A DNA stretch of 33,461 nucleotides from Aliagarivorans taiwanensis DSM 22990 (GCF_000429505.1 NZ_AUBZ01000043.1:1-33461); one strand, 5' to 3'; shown: positions 16,943-25,502, numbered from the stretch's first letter. Translations and numbers: made by a program. Notes: generated from the sequence alone by a model not told the origin.

Positions 16943-17510
16943 GGCGACGCTCCTTAGCCGGGCGCACCGCGATGTCAGGCTTACCAACGGGCAAAAGTAG
17001 CTGGCGGATACCTTGTGGCGGCAGGGCTTTGCTTAACCAGCGCTTGGCCAACGCGCGCTGCTCTGGGCGGCAAGGCTGAGGCTCGGGGCGATAGCGCTGA
17101 TTGAGCCACTGCTCGGCGTCGAACATATTTGGCTGCTCAGCGGCTTGGTCGAGCGATTGGTTGAGCGATTGGTTGAGCGATTGGTTGAGCGATTGGTTGA
17201 GAAAGTCCAGCCAAGCCTGACCGTGCAATCCCGCCACGCGGGAGCGGGGGAAGTAGGCCAGCGCCGCTTGTTTGAGCAGTTGGTCGAGATCTGCCATATG
17301 CTCAATGGCGTCGACTTGGCTCAGTGCCTCACGTTTGGCGGCGGTGAGCTGGCGATAGCGCAAAACCAGATAGACCAAGGCGATAATCAATAGCGCAATA
17401 ACACTACCCAATAGCCACCAACCGGGCGCGGGCCAACCATGCTCAAGTTGGCTCGGCAGCAGGATATCTTGCAACTGAGCGCCAACAGGGGAAGAGATGG
17501 GCTCAGACAT
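16935..17510 (-). CDS. DUF4381 family membrane protein
   Basis: This 191-residue protein has one strong membrane segment (WWLLGSVIALLIIALVYLVL, about residues 31-50) followed by a cytoplasmic helical domain (YRQLTAAKREALSQVDAI; LLKQAALAYFPRSRVAGLHGQAWLDFLN). This is the pattern of DUF4381, a family found between DUF58 and BatA genes. Function is unknown; position suggests a scaffold in the MoxR-Bat complex. A four-residue repeat (N-Q-S-L, about four copies) after LDFLN is encoded by a 12-base tandem repeat and looks like a recent expansion. The start at 17510 has GGAG six bases upstream and overlaps the DUF58 stop by eight bases. Confidence 0.85.
   Translation of the reverse strand: MSEPISSPVGAQLQDILLPSQLEHGWPAPGWWLLGSVIALLIIALVYLVLRYRQLTAAKREALSQVDAIEHMADLDQLLKQAALAYFPRSRVAGLHGQAWLDFLNQSLNQSLNQSLNQSLDQAAEQPNMFDAEQWLNQRYRPEPQPCRPEQRALAKRWLSKALPPQGIRQLLLPVGKPDIAVRPAKERRHD
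17145..17204. repeat. 12-bp tandem repeat inside the DUF4381 gene
   Basis: The unit TTGGTTGAGCGA occurs three times exactly (17157-17192). It is preceded by a copy with one change and followed by a partial copy. Each unit encodes four residues, so changes in copy number keep the frame. Confidence 0.9.
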
Positions 17511-18441
17511 GGTCACTCCATTGGTGTTCGGTCGAGAGAGCATTGAAGGTCATGCCGCTTTGCAGCAGTACCTGTTCAATCTGTTGCTGACGGGCCTGTG
17601 ACTCGGCCTCATACTGGCTGTGAAAGCTGACCTTGGAGCCGCTCAACCAGTGGGCACGGCCATCGCGGCTGACTTTTAAGTCGCTGCGCAATTGGCGAGG
17701 CAGCTGTTGCTCAAGCGGGTCGCTTATCTGCCAGGCAAAACACTGGTTGTGTTGTCCCAGTTTTAGCAGGCGAGAGGAGCTTTGCTGGGGGAGATGGTAG
17801 AAGTCGCTAATCAGATGAAGCTGGTAGCCAGTCTTCACCAACTTTTGCAGCTGATCTAAGGCTGCGAGCTGCGCATCGGCGTGGTGTTGCAGTTGCTGCT
17901 CTTTGAAGCGGGACAATTGCTGTTGGTGGTGGTCGCAGATGTTGTGCAGCATCCGCAGCCATGCTGAGCGGTTGGCGGCAGGGCGCTCCACCACACACTG
18001 CTCGCCCAGTTGCACCACTAGGCCTATACGCTCGTTCAAGCTTTGCGCCAGCCAGCCTAGGGCGGCGGCTAGCTCGGCAGCCAGCACACTTTTAAGCACT
18101 TGGGTGCTGCCAAACCACATGCTGGCCGACATATCCAGGTAGATCATTACCGGGTGCTCGCGGTCTTCACGGAACAGCTTGGTGTGGGTGCGACCAGTGC
18201 GTGCGGTCACGCGCCAGTCGATGCTGCGCACATCATCGCCCGGTTGATAGTGGCGCACCTCATCGAACTCCATGCCGCGACCGCGTACTCGGCTCAGCCG
18301 ATTTCCGTGGCGCAGTGCTTGGGTATTCTTCCAGGGCGGTAGGCGCAGGCGATAGCCGCGCATATCGATAAGCTGTTGCACGCTTAACTCAACCGCCGAG
18401 CGCTGGGTGTTAGCGCCGTGAGTTACTGAGTAGTTGTCCAT
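17503..18441 (-). CDS. DUF58 domain protein
   Basis: This 312-residue protein carries the DUF58 signature GMEFDEVRHYQPGDDVRSID followed by WRVTARTGRTHTKLFREDRE (about residues 56-95). A VWA-like fold with YLDMSASMWFG (about residue 101) and a later LISDFYHL follow. There is no membrane segment, so it is cytoplasmic or peripheral. DUF58 genes follow moxR in most MoxR-Bat operons and are thought to be partners of the ATPase. The ATG at 18441 has GGAGG seven bases upstream; the gap after moxR is only 15 bases. Confidence 0.92.
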   Translation of the reverse strand: MDNYSVTHGANTQRSAVELSVQQLIDMRGYRLRLPPWKNTQALRHGNRLSRVRGRGMEFDEVRHYQPGDDVRSIDWRVTARTGRTHTKLFREDREHPVMIYLDMSASMWFGSTQVLKSVLAAELAAALGWLAQSLNERIGLVVQLGEQCVVERPAANRSAWLRMLHNICDHHQQQLSRFKEQQLQHHADAQLAALDQLQKLVKTGYQLHLISDFYHLPQQSSSRLLKLGQHNQCFAWQISDPLEQQLPRQLRSDLKVSRDGRAHWLSGSKVSFHSQYEAESQARQQQIEQVLLQSGMTFNALSTEHQWSDHV

Positions 18442-18456
18442 GTTTCAGCCTCCGGC

Positions 18457-19413
18457 TTACGCAATGGCAACCAGTTCAAGCATGCGCGCGATCACCTGCT
18501 CGCTGTCGATGCCTTGGGCTTGTGCCTGATAGCTGAGCAACAGGCGGTGGCGGAGCACCGGATAGGCCAGGCTTTGGATATCGTCGGGGGTGACATAATC
18601 GCGGCCTTGCAGCCAGGCGCGGGCGCGGGCACTACGGGCTAGTGCCAAGGTGGCTCGAGGGCTGGCACCAAACTCTAGCCATTGTGCCAGCTCATCGCTG
18701 TATCGCTGTGGCTGGCGCGTTGCGGTAATCAAATCGACGATGTATTGGCTGAGCTCATCGGCCATGTGGATCTCTAAGATAGCGCGGCGCATGGCAAACA
18801 GTTTTTGCTGGGACAGCGGCTCGGGGCGCTTCAGCGGTAGTTGTTTCTCTTCGCGCTCAACCAGTTTGAGGATGGCCATCTCGTGCTCTGCGCTGGGGTA
18901 GTCGAGGCACAGCTTGAACATAAAGCGATCCAGCTGCGCCTCGGGCAGCGGGTAGGTGCCTTCTTGCTCAATCGGGTTTTGGGTTGCCATCACCATAAAC
19001 AGTTTAGGTAGGGCATAGCTGGTGCTACCGACGGTGATCTGCTGCTCTGCCATCGCCTCGAGCAGTGCCGATTGCACCTTGGCGGGGGCGCGGTTGATCT
19101 CATCCGCCAACACCAGGTTGTGGAAGATCGGCCCTTTTTGGAAGCTAAAACTGGCGGTTTCCGGGTGGAAGATGTCGGTACCGGTGAGGTCGGCGGGCAA
19201 CAGGTCGGGGGTAAACTGTACCCGGTGGAAGTCGCCTTCGATACATTCAGACAGGGCCTTCACGGCGCGGGTCTTGGCCAGACCCGGTGGGCCCTCTACC
19301 AGTATGTGTCCATCTGCCAATAGGGCAATGAGTAACTGTTCAATAAAGCTGCTTTGGCCAATAATGCTGTGGTTGAGATAGTCCTGAATGGCAGCTAGAT
19401 TTGGATTGCTCAT
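18457..19413 (-). CDS. MoxR family AAA+ ATPase
   Basis: This 318-residue ATPase has a Walker A motif GPPGLAKT (residues 41-48), Walker B LVLADE (100-105) followed by INRAPAKVQSALLEAMAE, sensor 1 ATQNP, and the C-terminal AAA lid with SPRATLALARSARA. MoxR proteins act as chaperone-like remodelling ATPases working with VWA proteins. It is the first gene of the operon moxR-DUF58-DUF4381-batA-batB-batD, and is divergent from fadI across about 215 bases. A ribosome site (AGAGGA) precedes the ATG. Confidence 0.95.
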   Translation of the reverse strand: MSNPNLAAIQDYLNHSIIGQSSFIEQLLIALLADGHILVEGPPGLAKTRAVKALSECIEGDFHRVQFTPDLLPADLTGTDIFHPETASFSFQKGPIFHNLVLADEINRAPAKVQSALLEAMAEQQITVGSTSYALPKLFMVMATQNPIEQEGTYPLPEAQLDRFMFKLCLDYPSAEHEMAILKLVEREEKQLPLKRPEPLSQQKLFAMRRAILEIHMADELSQYIVDLITATRQPQRYSDELAQWLEFGASPRATLALARSARARAWLQGRDYVTPDDIQSLAYPVLRHRLLLSYQAQAQGIDSEQVIARMLELVAIA

Positions 19414-19559
19414 GTCGTCCTCTTACCTAAGAATTGCTGGCAAATCATATTACAGGGCTCCGTGGGGCTCAAAGAATTTCTAATCGCGTGATGCACTTAG
19501 CGTTGTTTTAAATGGCTGTTTGAAAAATGTAATCAAATGGTTAAACTTGATTCACTATT

Positions 19560-19574
19560 ACAGGTCAGACCTGT
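19560..19574. promoter_or_regulatory. FadR-like operator upstream of fadI
   Basis: The 15-base perfect palindrome ACAGGTC-A-GACCTGT matches the core of the E. coli FadR site (CTGGTCnGACCWGT) at nearly every position. It lies 55 bases before the fadI start, just after a possible -35/-10 region. FadR would repress fadIJ until long-chain acyl-CoA is bound. No fadR gene is in the window. Confidence 0.7.
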
Positions 19575-19629
19575 GCGTGGTTTGGATAGCTTAATACCGA
19601 GCGCAGGGTAACAACTACAAGGAAGGAAT

Positions 19630-20934
19630 ATGGGAAGCAAATCTACCGCTGCAGCGAACGGTCAACGGGTAGCCATTGTTGCCGGCCTACGCACGCCGTT
19701 TGCCCGACAAGCCACCGCCTATCATGGTGTGCCTGCTGTTGATCTGGGCAAGATGGTGGTTGCCGAACTGATGCGTCGCCAGGAGCTTGACCCTGAGTTG
19801 GTTCAGCAAGTGGTGTTTGGCCAAGTGGTGCAGATGCCCGCCGCCCCGAATATCGCCCGCGAGATTGTGTTGGGTACGGAGATGAATGTGGGTACTGATG
19901 CCTACAGCGTATCGCGTGCCTGTGCCACTAGCTTCCAAGCCACTGTGAATGTCTATGAGTCGATTATGGCCGGCACCATTGATTGTGGTATTGCCGGTGG
20001 GGCCGATTCTTCTTCGGTGCTGCCGATTGGGGTGTCGAAGAAGCTGGCGCGTAGCCTGCTGGATCTGTCCAAGGCGAAAACGCTGGGGCAGCGCTGGAAC
20101 ATTATAAAAAAAATACGCCCCAAGGATTTAGCGCCGGTGCCGCCTGCGGTGGCTGAGTACTCCACTGGCCTATCGATGGGGCAAACCGCTGAGCAGATGG
20201 CCAAAACCCACCAGATCCCCCGTGAAGAACAGGACCAACTGGCGATCCGTTCGCACCAGCGCGCCCAAAAAGCCTGGGAAGAGGGCCTACTCGACGATGA
20301 AGTGATGACCGCCTACCCAGAGCCTTATAAAGAGCACCTGCGCCGCGATAATAATATTCGCGCCGATATCTCAGCGGAAAAGCTCGCCAAGCTCAGACCG
20401 GTGTTCGATCGCAAGCATGGTTCAGTCACCGCCGCCAACGCCACGCCGCTAACCGACGGGGCTGCAGCAATCATGCTGATGCGCGAAGATAAGGCTAAAG
20501 CGCTCGGAATGCCGATCATGGGCTATATCCGCAGCTACGCCTTCTCGGCCATCGATGTCTGGCAAGATATGTTGATGGGGCCTTCTTACGCCACGCCGAT
20601 TGCGCTCGACCGGGCGGGCTTGACTCTGCAAGACTTGGATCGCATCGAGATGCACGAGGCCTTTGCCGCCCAAACCTTGGCTAACCTGAAAATGTTCGCC
20701 AGCGACAAGTTCGCCCAGTCCATCGGCCGCAGTAAGGCCATCGGTGAGGTGGATATGGACAAGTTTAACCAGCTGGGTAGCTCGATTGCCTACGGCCATC
20801 CGTTTGCGGCCACCGGCGCACGTATGATTACCCAGATGCTCAATGACTTGCGCCGCAACGGCGGCGGGTTGGGGCTGACCACTGCATGTGCTGCGGGTGG
20901 TTTGGGTGCAGCAATGATTCTGGAGGTGGAATAA
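19630..20934 (+). CDS. fadI: 3-ketoacyl-CoA thiolase FadI
   Basis: This 434-residue thiolase carries out the last step of beta-oxidation, cutting 3-ketoacyl-CoA with CoA to give acetyl-CoA. The catalytic residues are visible: nucleophile Cys98 in SRACATSFQ, His390 in [10 protein letters not shown], and Cys420 in TTACAAGG. Length and spacing match FadI rather than the shorter FadA. A strong AAGGAAGG site precedes the ATG. It overlaps fadJ by one base (TAATG), so the two subunits of the complex are made together. Control by a FadR-type repressor is likely from the palindrome upstream. Confidence 0.97.
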   Translation: MGSKSTAAANGQRVAIVAGLRTPFARQATAYHGVPAVDLGKMVVAELMRRQELDPELVQQVVFGQVVQMPAAPNIAREIVLGTEMNVGTDAYSVSRACATSFQATVNVYESIMAGTIDCGIAGGADSSSVLPIGVSKKLARSLLDLSKAKTLGQRWNIIKKIRPKDLAPVPPAVAEYSTGLSMGQTAEQMAKTHQIPREEQDQLAIRSHQRAQKAWEEGLLDDEVMTAYPEPYKEHLRRDNNIRADISAEKLAKLRPVFDRKHGSVTAANATPLTDGAAAIMLMREDKAKALGMPIMGYIRSYAFSAIDVWQDMLMGPSYATPIALDRAGLTLQDLDRIEMHEAFAAQTLANLKMFASDKFAQSIGRSKAIGEVDMDKFNQLGSSIAYGHPFAATGARMITQMLNDLRRNGGGLGLTTACAAGGLGAAMILEVE

Positions 20935-23078
20935 TGAGCCAATCGACCTTTGAGCTAACGATTGAACAGGATATCGCGCTGCTGAAAATTGACGTGCAGG
21001 GTGAGAGCATGAACACCCTGCGGGCAGAGTTTGGCCCCGAGTTGGAGACTATCCTTGACGAACTGGAAGAGAAAAGTGGCCTAAAAGCGCTGATCTTGTA
21101 TAGCGGCAAAGAGAGTTCGTTTATCGCTGGCGCTGATATCAGCATGCTCGACAGCTGCACCAGCGCCGAGCAGGCCAAGCAGTTATCGATGGATGGCCAT
21201 AAGGTATTTAAACGTTTGGAAACCATGCCCTTTCCGGTTATTGCGGCGATCCATGGCCCCTGTTTAGGCGGCGGTTTAGAGCTGGCACTAGCCTGCGACT
21301 ATCGGGTGTGTAGCGATTGGGAAAAGACTGCGCTTGGCCTGCCTGAAGTGCAACTGGGCTTGCTGCCCGGCGGCGGCGGTACCCAACGCTTGCCTCGCGT
21401 GGTGGGCTTGCAGCTAGCGCTGCAGTGGATGCTAACCGGCAAACAGCTGCGACCCAAGCAAGCCTTAAAAGCAGGCCTGGTTGATGATGCGGTGCCTAAC
21501 TCCGTGCTGTTGGATGTGGCCAAGAAGTTCGCCGATAAACCCAAGCGTAAGGCCAAAGTGAAGCTGAAAGGGGCGGCGAAAGCGCTGGAAGGTAACTCGC
21601 TTGGGCGCAACCTCTTGTTCAGTCAGGTTGAGAAGCAAACACTAGCAAAGACCCGTGGCAACTACCCGGCGCCAATGGCGATTATCGATTGTGTTAAAGC
21701 ATCACTAGAGAAGTCAGAGGCCGAGGGCTTTGCCTACGAGGCGCAGCGCTTCTCCGAGCTGGTTATGAGTGATGAGTCCAAGGCCTTGCGAGGTTTGTTC
21801 TTTGGCTCCACCGAGCTTAAGAAAGAGCAGCTATTTGATGGCGTGGAGCCGCGTAAGCTTAGCCAAGTCGGGGTGCTCGGTGGCGGTTTAATGGGCGCGG
21901 GCATTGCGTTTGTTTCCTCAACCAAGGCTGGGCTACCGGTAGCGGTTAAAGACATTAACGAGCAGGGCATTCGCGCGGCGCTGAATTATGCCTATAAGCT
22001 ACTGGATAGAAAGCGTAAGCGCCGCTTTATCAGCCATGCCCAGCTGCAATCTGAGATGGCTAAGATCTCCGGTGGCACCGATTATTCGGTGCTACGCAAG
22101 GCCGACATCGTGATTGAGGCGGTCTTTGAAGACCTCAAACTCAAGCAGCAAATGGTGGCTGATATCGAGCAGCATGCTAAGAGCGATACCATCTTTGCCA
22201 GTAATACCTCCTCACTACCAATTGGCCAGATCGCCGCAGAGGCGGCGCGACCTGAGCAAGTGATTGGTCTGCATTACTTTAGCCCGGTGGAGAAGATGCC
22301 ACTGGCTGAGATCATTCCCCATGAGGGCACCTCAGAGCAGTGCATCACCGATACCGTTGAGCTCGCCCGTAAGCAAGGCAAAACCGCCATTGTGGTCAAA
22401 GATAAGGCGGGCTTTTATGTCAACCGTATCCTTGCGCCCTATATGAATGAGGCGGCTAAGCTGCTGTTAGAAGGACAGTCCATCGAGCATATTGACCGCA
22501 GCTTACTGGATTATGGCTTCCCGGTAGGGCCGATGACTCTGCTCGATGAAGTGGGTATCGATATCGGTGCTAAGATCGCGCCCATTCTAGAGGCCGAGCT
22601 GGGTGAGCGCTTTAAAGCGCCGGATGCCTTCGACAAGCTAATAGCCGACAAGCGGCTGGGTAAGAAGACTCGTAAGGGCCTCTACAGCTACGCCAAGCCT
22701 AGCCCGTTTGCCAAGCTTAGCGGCAAGAAGGCCAAACAAGCGGATAAGGCGGTGTATAGCCTTTTAGGCATCAAAGCTGCGGAGCCGCTGGATGAAGCCG
22801 ACATTGCCAAGCGCTGCATCTATCCGATGCTCAATGAAGCGCTACGCTGCCTCGATGAAGGGGTTATCCGCAGTGCCCGTGATGGCGATTTAGGCGCCAT
22901 CTTCGGTATCGGCTTTCCGCCGTTTTTGGGCGGGCCTTTTAGCGCTATCGAGCAAATTGGAACTAAACAGTTGGCTGAAGAGATGAACGAGATGGTTGAG
23001 CAGTATGGCGAGGTGTTCCAGCCCTGTGATTACCTGTTGAAACTGGCTGAGAGCAACGCCTCTTGCTTAGATAGCTAA
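20934..23078 (+). CDS. fadJ: Fatty acid oxidation complex alpha subunit FadJ
   Basis: This 714-residue enzyme combines enoyl-CoA hydratase and 3-hydroxyacyl-CoA dehydrogenase. The N-terminal crotonase domain (about 1-190) has the oxyanion-hole segment FIAGADISM and catalytic Glu116 ([13 protein letters not shown]) and Glu138 ([12 protein letters not shown]). The dehydrogenase half begins with the NAD-binding [11 protein letters not shown] (about 314-324) and has the catalytic His in [14 protein letters not shown]-terminal 3HCDH repeat ends in [13 protein letters not shown]. The start at 20934 shares one base with the fadI stop and has TGGAGGTGG upstream. Length equals the E. coli protein. Confidence 0.97.
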   Translation: MSQSTFELTIEQDIALLKIDVQGESMNTLRAEFGPELETILDELEEKSGLKALILYSGKESSFIAGADISMLDSCTSAEQAKQLSMDGHKVFKRLETMPFPVIAAIHGPCLGGGLELALACDYRVCSDWEKTALGLPEVQLGLLPGGGGTQRLPRVVGLQLALQWMLTGKQLRPKQALKAGLVDDAVPNSVLLDVAKKFADKPKRKAKVKLKGAAKALEGNSLGRNLLFSQVEKQTLAKTRGNYPAPMAIIDCVKASLEKSEAEGFAYEAQRFSELVMSDESKALRGLFFGSTELKKEQLFDGVEPRKLSQVGVLGGGLMGAGIAFVSSTKAGLPVAVKDINEQGIRAALNYAYKLLDRKRKRRFISHAQLQSEMAKISGGTDYSVLRKADIVIEAVFEDLKLKQQMVADIEQHAKSDTIFASNTSSLPIGQIAAEAARPEQVIGLHYFSPVEKMPLAEIIPHEGTSEQCITDTVELARKQGKTAIVVKDKAGFYVNRILAPYMNEAAKLLLEGQSIEHIDRSLLDYGFPVGPMTLLDEVGIDIGAKIAPILEAELGERFKAPDAFDKLIADKRLGKKTRKGLYSYAKPSPFAKLSGKKAKQADKAVYSLLGIKAAEPLDEADIAKRCIYPMLNEALRCLDEGVIRSARDGDLGAIFGIGFPPFLGGPFSAIEQIGTKQLAEEMNEMVEQYGEVFQPCDYLLKLAESNASCLDS

Positions 23079-23121
23079 GCCATGCGGGCCATTGTGAAGC
23101 GATGTGTGGAGCGATGGCTTT

Positions 23122-23154
23122 TTGCACTCGAATATGAATTTTGTTCGAGTGCAA
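23122..23154. repeat. 11-bp inverted repeat after fadJ
   Basis: Perfect arms TTGCACTCGAA / TTCGAGTGCAA are separated by 11 bases, about 45 bases after the fadJ stop. No T-run follows on the plus strand, so as a terminator it would be weak; it may also mark the upstream control region of the next small gene. Confidence 0.6.
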
Positions 23155-23206
23155 GCATGAATCTTTTGCTACAATCGCGCGGTATTAATTTTGAGCAGTA
23201 TGAACT

Positions 23207-23404
23207 ATGTTGATAAGCCCTGTGCTTTGCTTGGTGTTTGCCGGCTATCTCTATCTCAGCGCCTTCCAATCAGCGATGCCAATCCGACGGTGGACCATTC
23301 TGGGTTTGTTGTTTGGCCCGCTTGCCTTGCCGCTGTTCTGGCTGCATCAGAGCCTTAATCTGCGCCGGCAACTGGGCTTTGCCGATGTGTGGTTTAAGGC
23401 CTAA
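23207..23404 (+). CDS. Small membrane protein of unknown function
   Basis: This 65-residue protein has two hydrophobic segments (LISPVLCLVFAGYLYLSAF and WTILGLLFGPLALPLFWLH) joined by a short basic linker, and a basic C-terminal tail. It is probably a two-helix inner-membrane protein. I do not recognise the family. A -10-like TACAAT lies at 23170. The ribosome site is weak, so the call rests on the protein pattern and on the remains of a terminator just after the gene. That terminator (stem GGCACC-GTAA-GGTGCC) was split by the Tn5-like insertion described next. Confidence 0.55.
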   Translation: MLISPVLCLVFAGYLYLSAFQSAMPIRRWTILGLLFGPLALPLFWLHQSLNLRRQLGFADVWFKA

Positions 23405-23443
23405 CCGTTCAAATTCTGTCGATTCAAAAAAGGCACCGTAAGG

Positions 23444-23680
23444 CTGTCTCTTATACACAAATCCCCGAACATCGTTCGGGGATTTTTTTTGAACTCAACC
23501 CACATCTAGCGATCAGATCATTTAGATATTCTTAATGAGGTGGTTACGATGGACAGTTAAAACCCAATGGAGTGGGCACAAGCGCAATTTAGTCAGGCAG
23601 AGCTCAACGACCCAAGACGTACGCAAAGGCTGGTATCGCTAGCCGCTTCACTCGCAAATCGACCCGGAGTCGCAGTGCCG
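23444..23680 (+). mobile_element. Remnant of an IS4-family, IS50/Tn5-like insertion sequence
   Basis: The left end CTGTCTCTTATACACAA matches the Tn5/IS50 terminal repeats (16 of the first 16 bases of the mosaic end type). It is followed by a terminator hairpin, two GATC sites (23510-23520) and the first 40 or so codons of a Tn5-like transposase. The rest of the element, including the right terminal repeat, is gone. The right junction falls in CCG, shared by the transposase frame and the right target repeat, so the loss looks like a short-homology deletion. Confidence 0.8.
23461..23490 (+). terminator. Terminator inside the IS end
   Basis: A perfect 10-base stem (ATCCCCGAAC and complement, loop ATC) is followed by a run of eight T. 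It lies just inside the insertion-sequence end, where such elements often block read-through into the transposase gene. Here it may stand in for the split terminator of the small membrane-protein gene. Confidence 0.85.
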
Positions 23681-23683
23681 TAA
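23549..23683 (+). pseudogene. Transposase N-terminal fragment, Tn5-like
   Basis: After an ATG and three codons there is an in-frame stop. The frame then reads NPMEWAQAQFSQAELNDPRR and TQRLVSLAASLANRPG, which resembles the N-terminus of Tn5 transposase (WAxxxFSxAxLxDPRRTxRLV). The frame ends after about 45 codons where the element was deleted. It lacks the whole DDE catalytic domain, so it cannot be active. Confidence 0.85.
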
Positions 23684-23717
23684 GGTGCCGTTTTTTTGCG
23701 TTAACTGAACGTCAGTT

Positions 23718-25502
23718 TTAGTCGTTGTTATAAAAACGTCGCATCTCGTTCATCACCTGCACCATGGTGCGCAGCGACACCTTGTTTCGGTCGCGCTCGG
23801 TAACGGTTTGGCGGTCAATCACTTGATAGTTGCCGTCGTCATCAAATACGGTGATACGCCCCGACTCGACAATCGCTTGCTGCTGCTCGCTACCGATCAT
23901 CACCCAGTCCAGTTCGCGGTCTTGGAAGATATTCTGGCCACTACTGAAGTCGCTGGCATTGTTATTCACTGCCAACACATCCTGTAGCAATGTAGGTACT
24001 AAGTCTAAGTGGCTGGTATCTTGAGTAAATAGCTCTGGCGTACGACCGGGCCATTTGATCAGCAGCGGCACCTGGCTTTGCTTTAGCGACAGGCTGTTGC
24101 CAAAGCCCCAGCTATTGTCGCCTTCTTCATTGAACTCAATACCGTAATCACCGGTGAGGATAATCACCGTGTTGCGCGCGACCCCATTGTCCGCCAGGGT
24201 TTTGCTCATCTGCGCCAGTAGTGAGTCGAGTTGGGTGGCAGAGGCTTTGTAGTACTCGCGCATGGTTTCGGCGCTCAGATCTGGCGGCGCTGGCAGGTCG
24301 TTCTCAAACTGGGCGATGCCATCGAGGTATACTAGGTTGAACCAAGGCAGGTTGGCGTGCTGATCCATCCAGCCCTGCCATTCATTGACAAGCTCTCGGT
24401 CGCTATCAAAACGGCGCTGCTGGGCCTTCTCGAAGCCTAAATCGATCACCGAAGAGGTTTGGCCATTATAGAAAGCCATGCTTTGGTAATTCTGCTGAGA
24501 CAACACCTTGGTCAGTACTGGCCGCACTTGTTGAGCCTCAACCGCTGGCCAATAGCTGCTGGGCAGGCCGTAGAGTAGCGAGAACATACTCAAAGGCTGC
24601 TGGTTGCTAGCTGTGAAATGGCTTTGGAACTGGCTGGAAGAGGCTGCTGCTGCGCTGGCCGTTGGCATCACGTCAGGTTGTAGTAAGTCCCAACGCATCC
24701 CTTCGGCAACCACTAGCAGTACGTTCATTCGGTTATCGATGCGTCGTACGTCCAGGTTGCGCGATGGATAGCGCAAGTCATTGGGACCCGCAAGCTCATC
24801 TCGTACTTGCTCGGCGTGTGAATAAGCATCAAAGATACCTTGCTCAAGCAAAAAGCTGCGTGCGGTGAGAGGGTAAAACAGCGGGTAGTTATAACGCTGT
24901 TGGGTGACCGGGCGGTAACTCACCGCATCGGCCCAAGCGTGCACTAAGTGAGTCGCCAGAAAGCACAGTATAAAGACGGCTGCAATTGGCTTGCCTAGTT
25001 GCTTATGTTCGATGCGGCGCAGATAAGACCAACACAGTTTGCCCAGCCAAAGCTGTAACAAGAACAGGAAGGGGATCAGGACAAAGAAGCCGTTAAAGTT
25101 GGTCGCGGTTTGCGATTCTTTGTCGATAAGCAGGCTGAACATTGCCGGATTCAGGTGCACCCCATATTCGGCGTAGACCTCAAGATCCAGTATTAAGGTG
25201 CACAACCCCGCTGTCGCCAACAGGGCGCCGATAAAGCGCAGCGTTCGGAAACTGGGGATGGCGAAGCTCAGTGGAAACAGGATCAGCAGGAACAGCACAA
25301 ACGGAATAAAGGCGAACTGCCCAGCCCAGCTGACCAGCAGATAGATTTGTCCGATAAAGGTTTCTGGCGGTTTGGCTAATACCAGATAGCGCAAGCCCAA
25401 GATAAGGCTTAGTACTATATTGCTGAAACAAAACCAGTGCCCCCAGCTGATCAGCTGGGAGACTTTATCCCGGTAGAGCGGGGTGGGGTGCAATCCTACC
25501 AT
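23718..25502 (-). CDS. yejM: YejM/LapC-like inner-membrane sulfatase-fold protein
   Basis: This 594-residue protein has an N-terminal DUF3413 part with five membrane segments (about residues 15-190), starting with YRDKVSQLISWGHWFCFSN as in E. coli YejM. A periplasmic alkaline-phosphatase/sulfatase fold follows (MNVLLVVAEGMRWDLL near 265; VIILTGDYGIEFNEEGD; PLLIKWPG). In E. coli, YejM (PbgA/LapC) senses lipopolysaccharide and controls LpxC turnover through LapB-FtsH, and it is essential. Several sulfatase metal ligands are replaced here (AEG for the usual D-G), in line with a sensor rather than an enzyme. The start at 25502 is six bases after yejL, with no clear ribosome site, so its translation is probably coupled to yejL. 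Confidence 0.93.
   Translation of the reverse strand: MVGLHPTPLYRDKVSQLISWGHWFCFSNIVLSLILGLRYLVLAKPPETFIGQIYLLVSWAGQFAFIPFVLFLLILFPLSFAIPSFRTLRFIGALLATAGLCTLILDLEVYAEYGVHLNPAMFSLLIDKESQTATNFNGFFVLIPFLFLLQLWLGKLCWSYLRRIEHKQLGKPIAAVFILCFLATHLVHAWADAVSYRPVTQQRYNYPLFYPLTARSFLLEQGIFDAYSHAEQVRDELAGPNDLRYPSRNLDVRRIDNRMNVLLVVAEGMRWDLLQPDVMPTASAAAASSSQFQSHFTASNQQPLSMFSLLYGLPSSYWPAVEAQQVRPVLTKVLSQQNYQSMAFYNGQTSSVIDLGFEKAQQRRFDSDRELVNEWQGWMDQHANLPWFNLVYLDGIAQFENDLPAPPDLSAETMREYYKASATQLDSLLAQMSKTLADNGVARNTVIILTGDYGIEFNEEGDNSWGFGNSLSLKQSQVPLLIKWPGRTPELFTQDTSHLDLVPTLLQDVLAVNNNASDFSSGQNIFQDRELDWVMIGSEQQQAIVESGRITVFDDDGNYQVIDRQTVTERDRNKVSLRTMVQVMNEMRRFYNND

Larger units (their letters stand above)
23436..23685. 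repeat. Direct repeats flanking the IS remnant (target-site duplication)
   Basis: The 8-mer CCGTAAGG occurs at 23436-23443, directly before the insertion-sequence end, and again at 23678-23685. Joining the outer flanks at one copy recreates a perfect terminator: an A-run, GGCACC-GTAA-GGTGCC, then a T-run. This is what an 8-9 base target duplication of an IS50-type element would leave. The base before the right copy is G instead of A. Confidence 0.75.

Noticed and set aside
23122-23154. Classical terminator for fadJ
   Set aside because: The stem is perfect but lacks a T-run after it on the plus strand, so I list it only as an inverted repeat.
23444-23460. Sequencing adapter contamination (mosaic-end sequence)
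   Set aside because: The sequence departs from the adapter after 16 bases, is flanked by target repeats, and is followed by Tn5-like transposase codons, so it is a natural insertion-sequence end.
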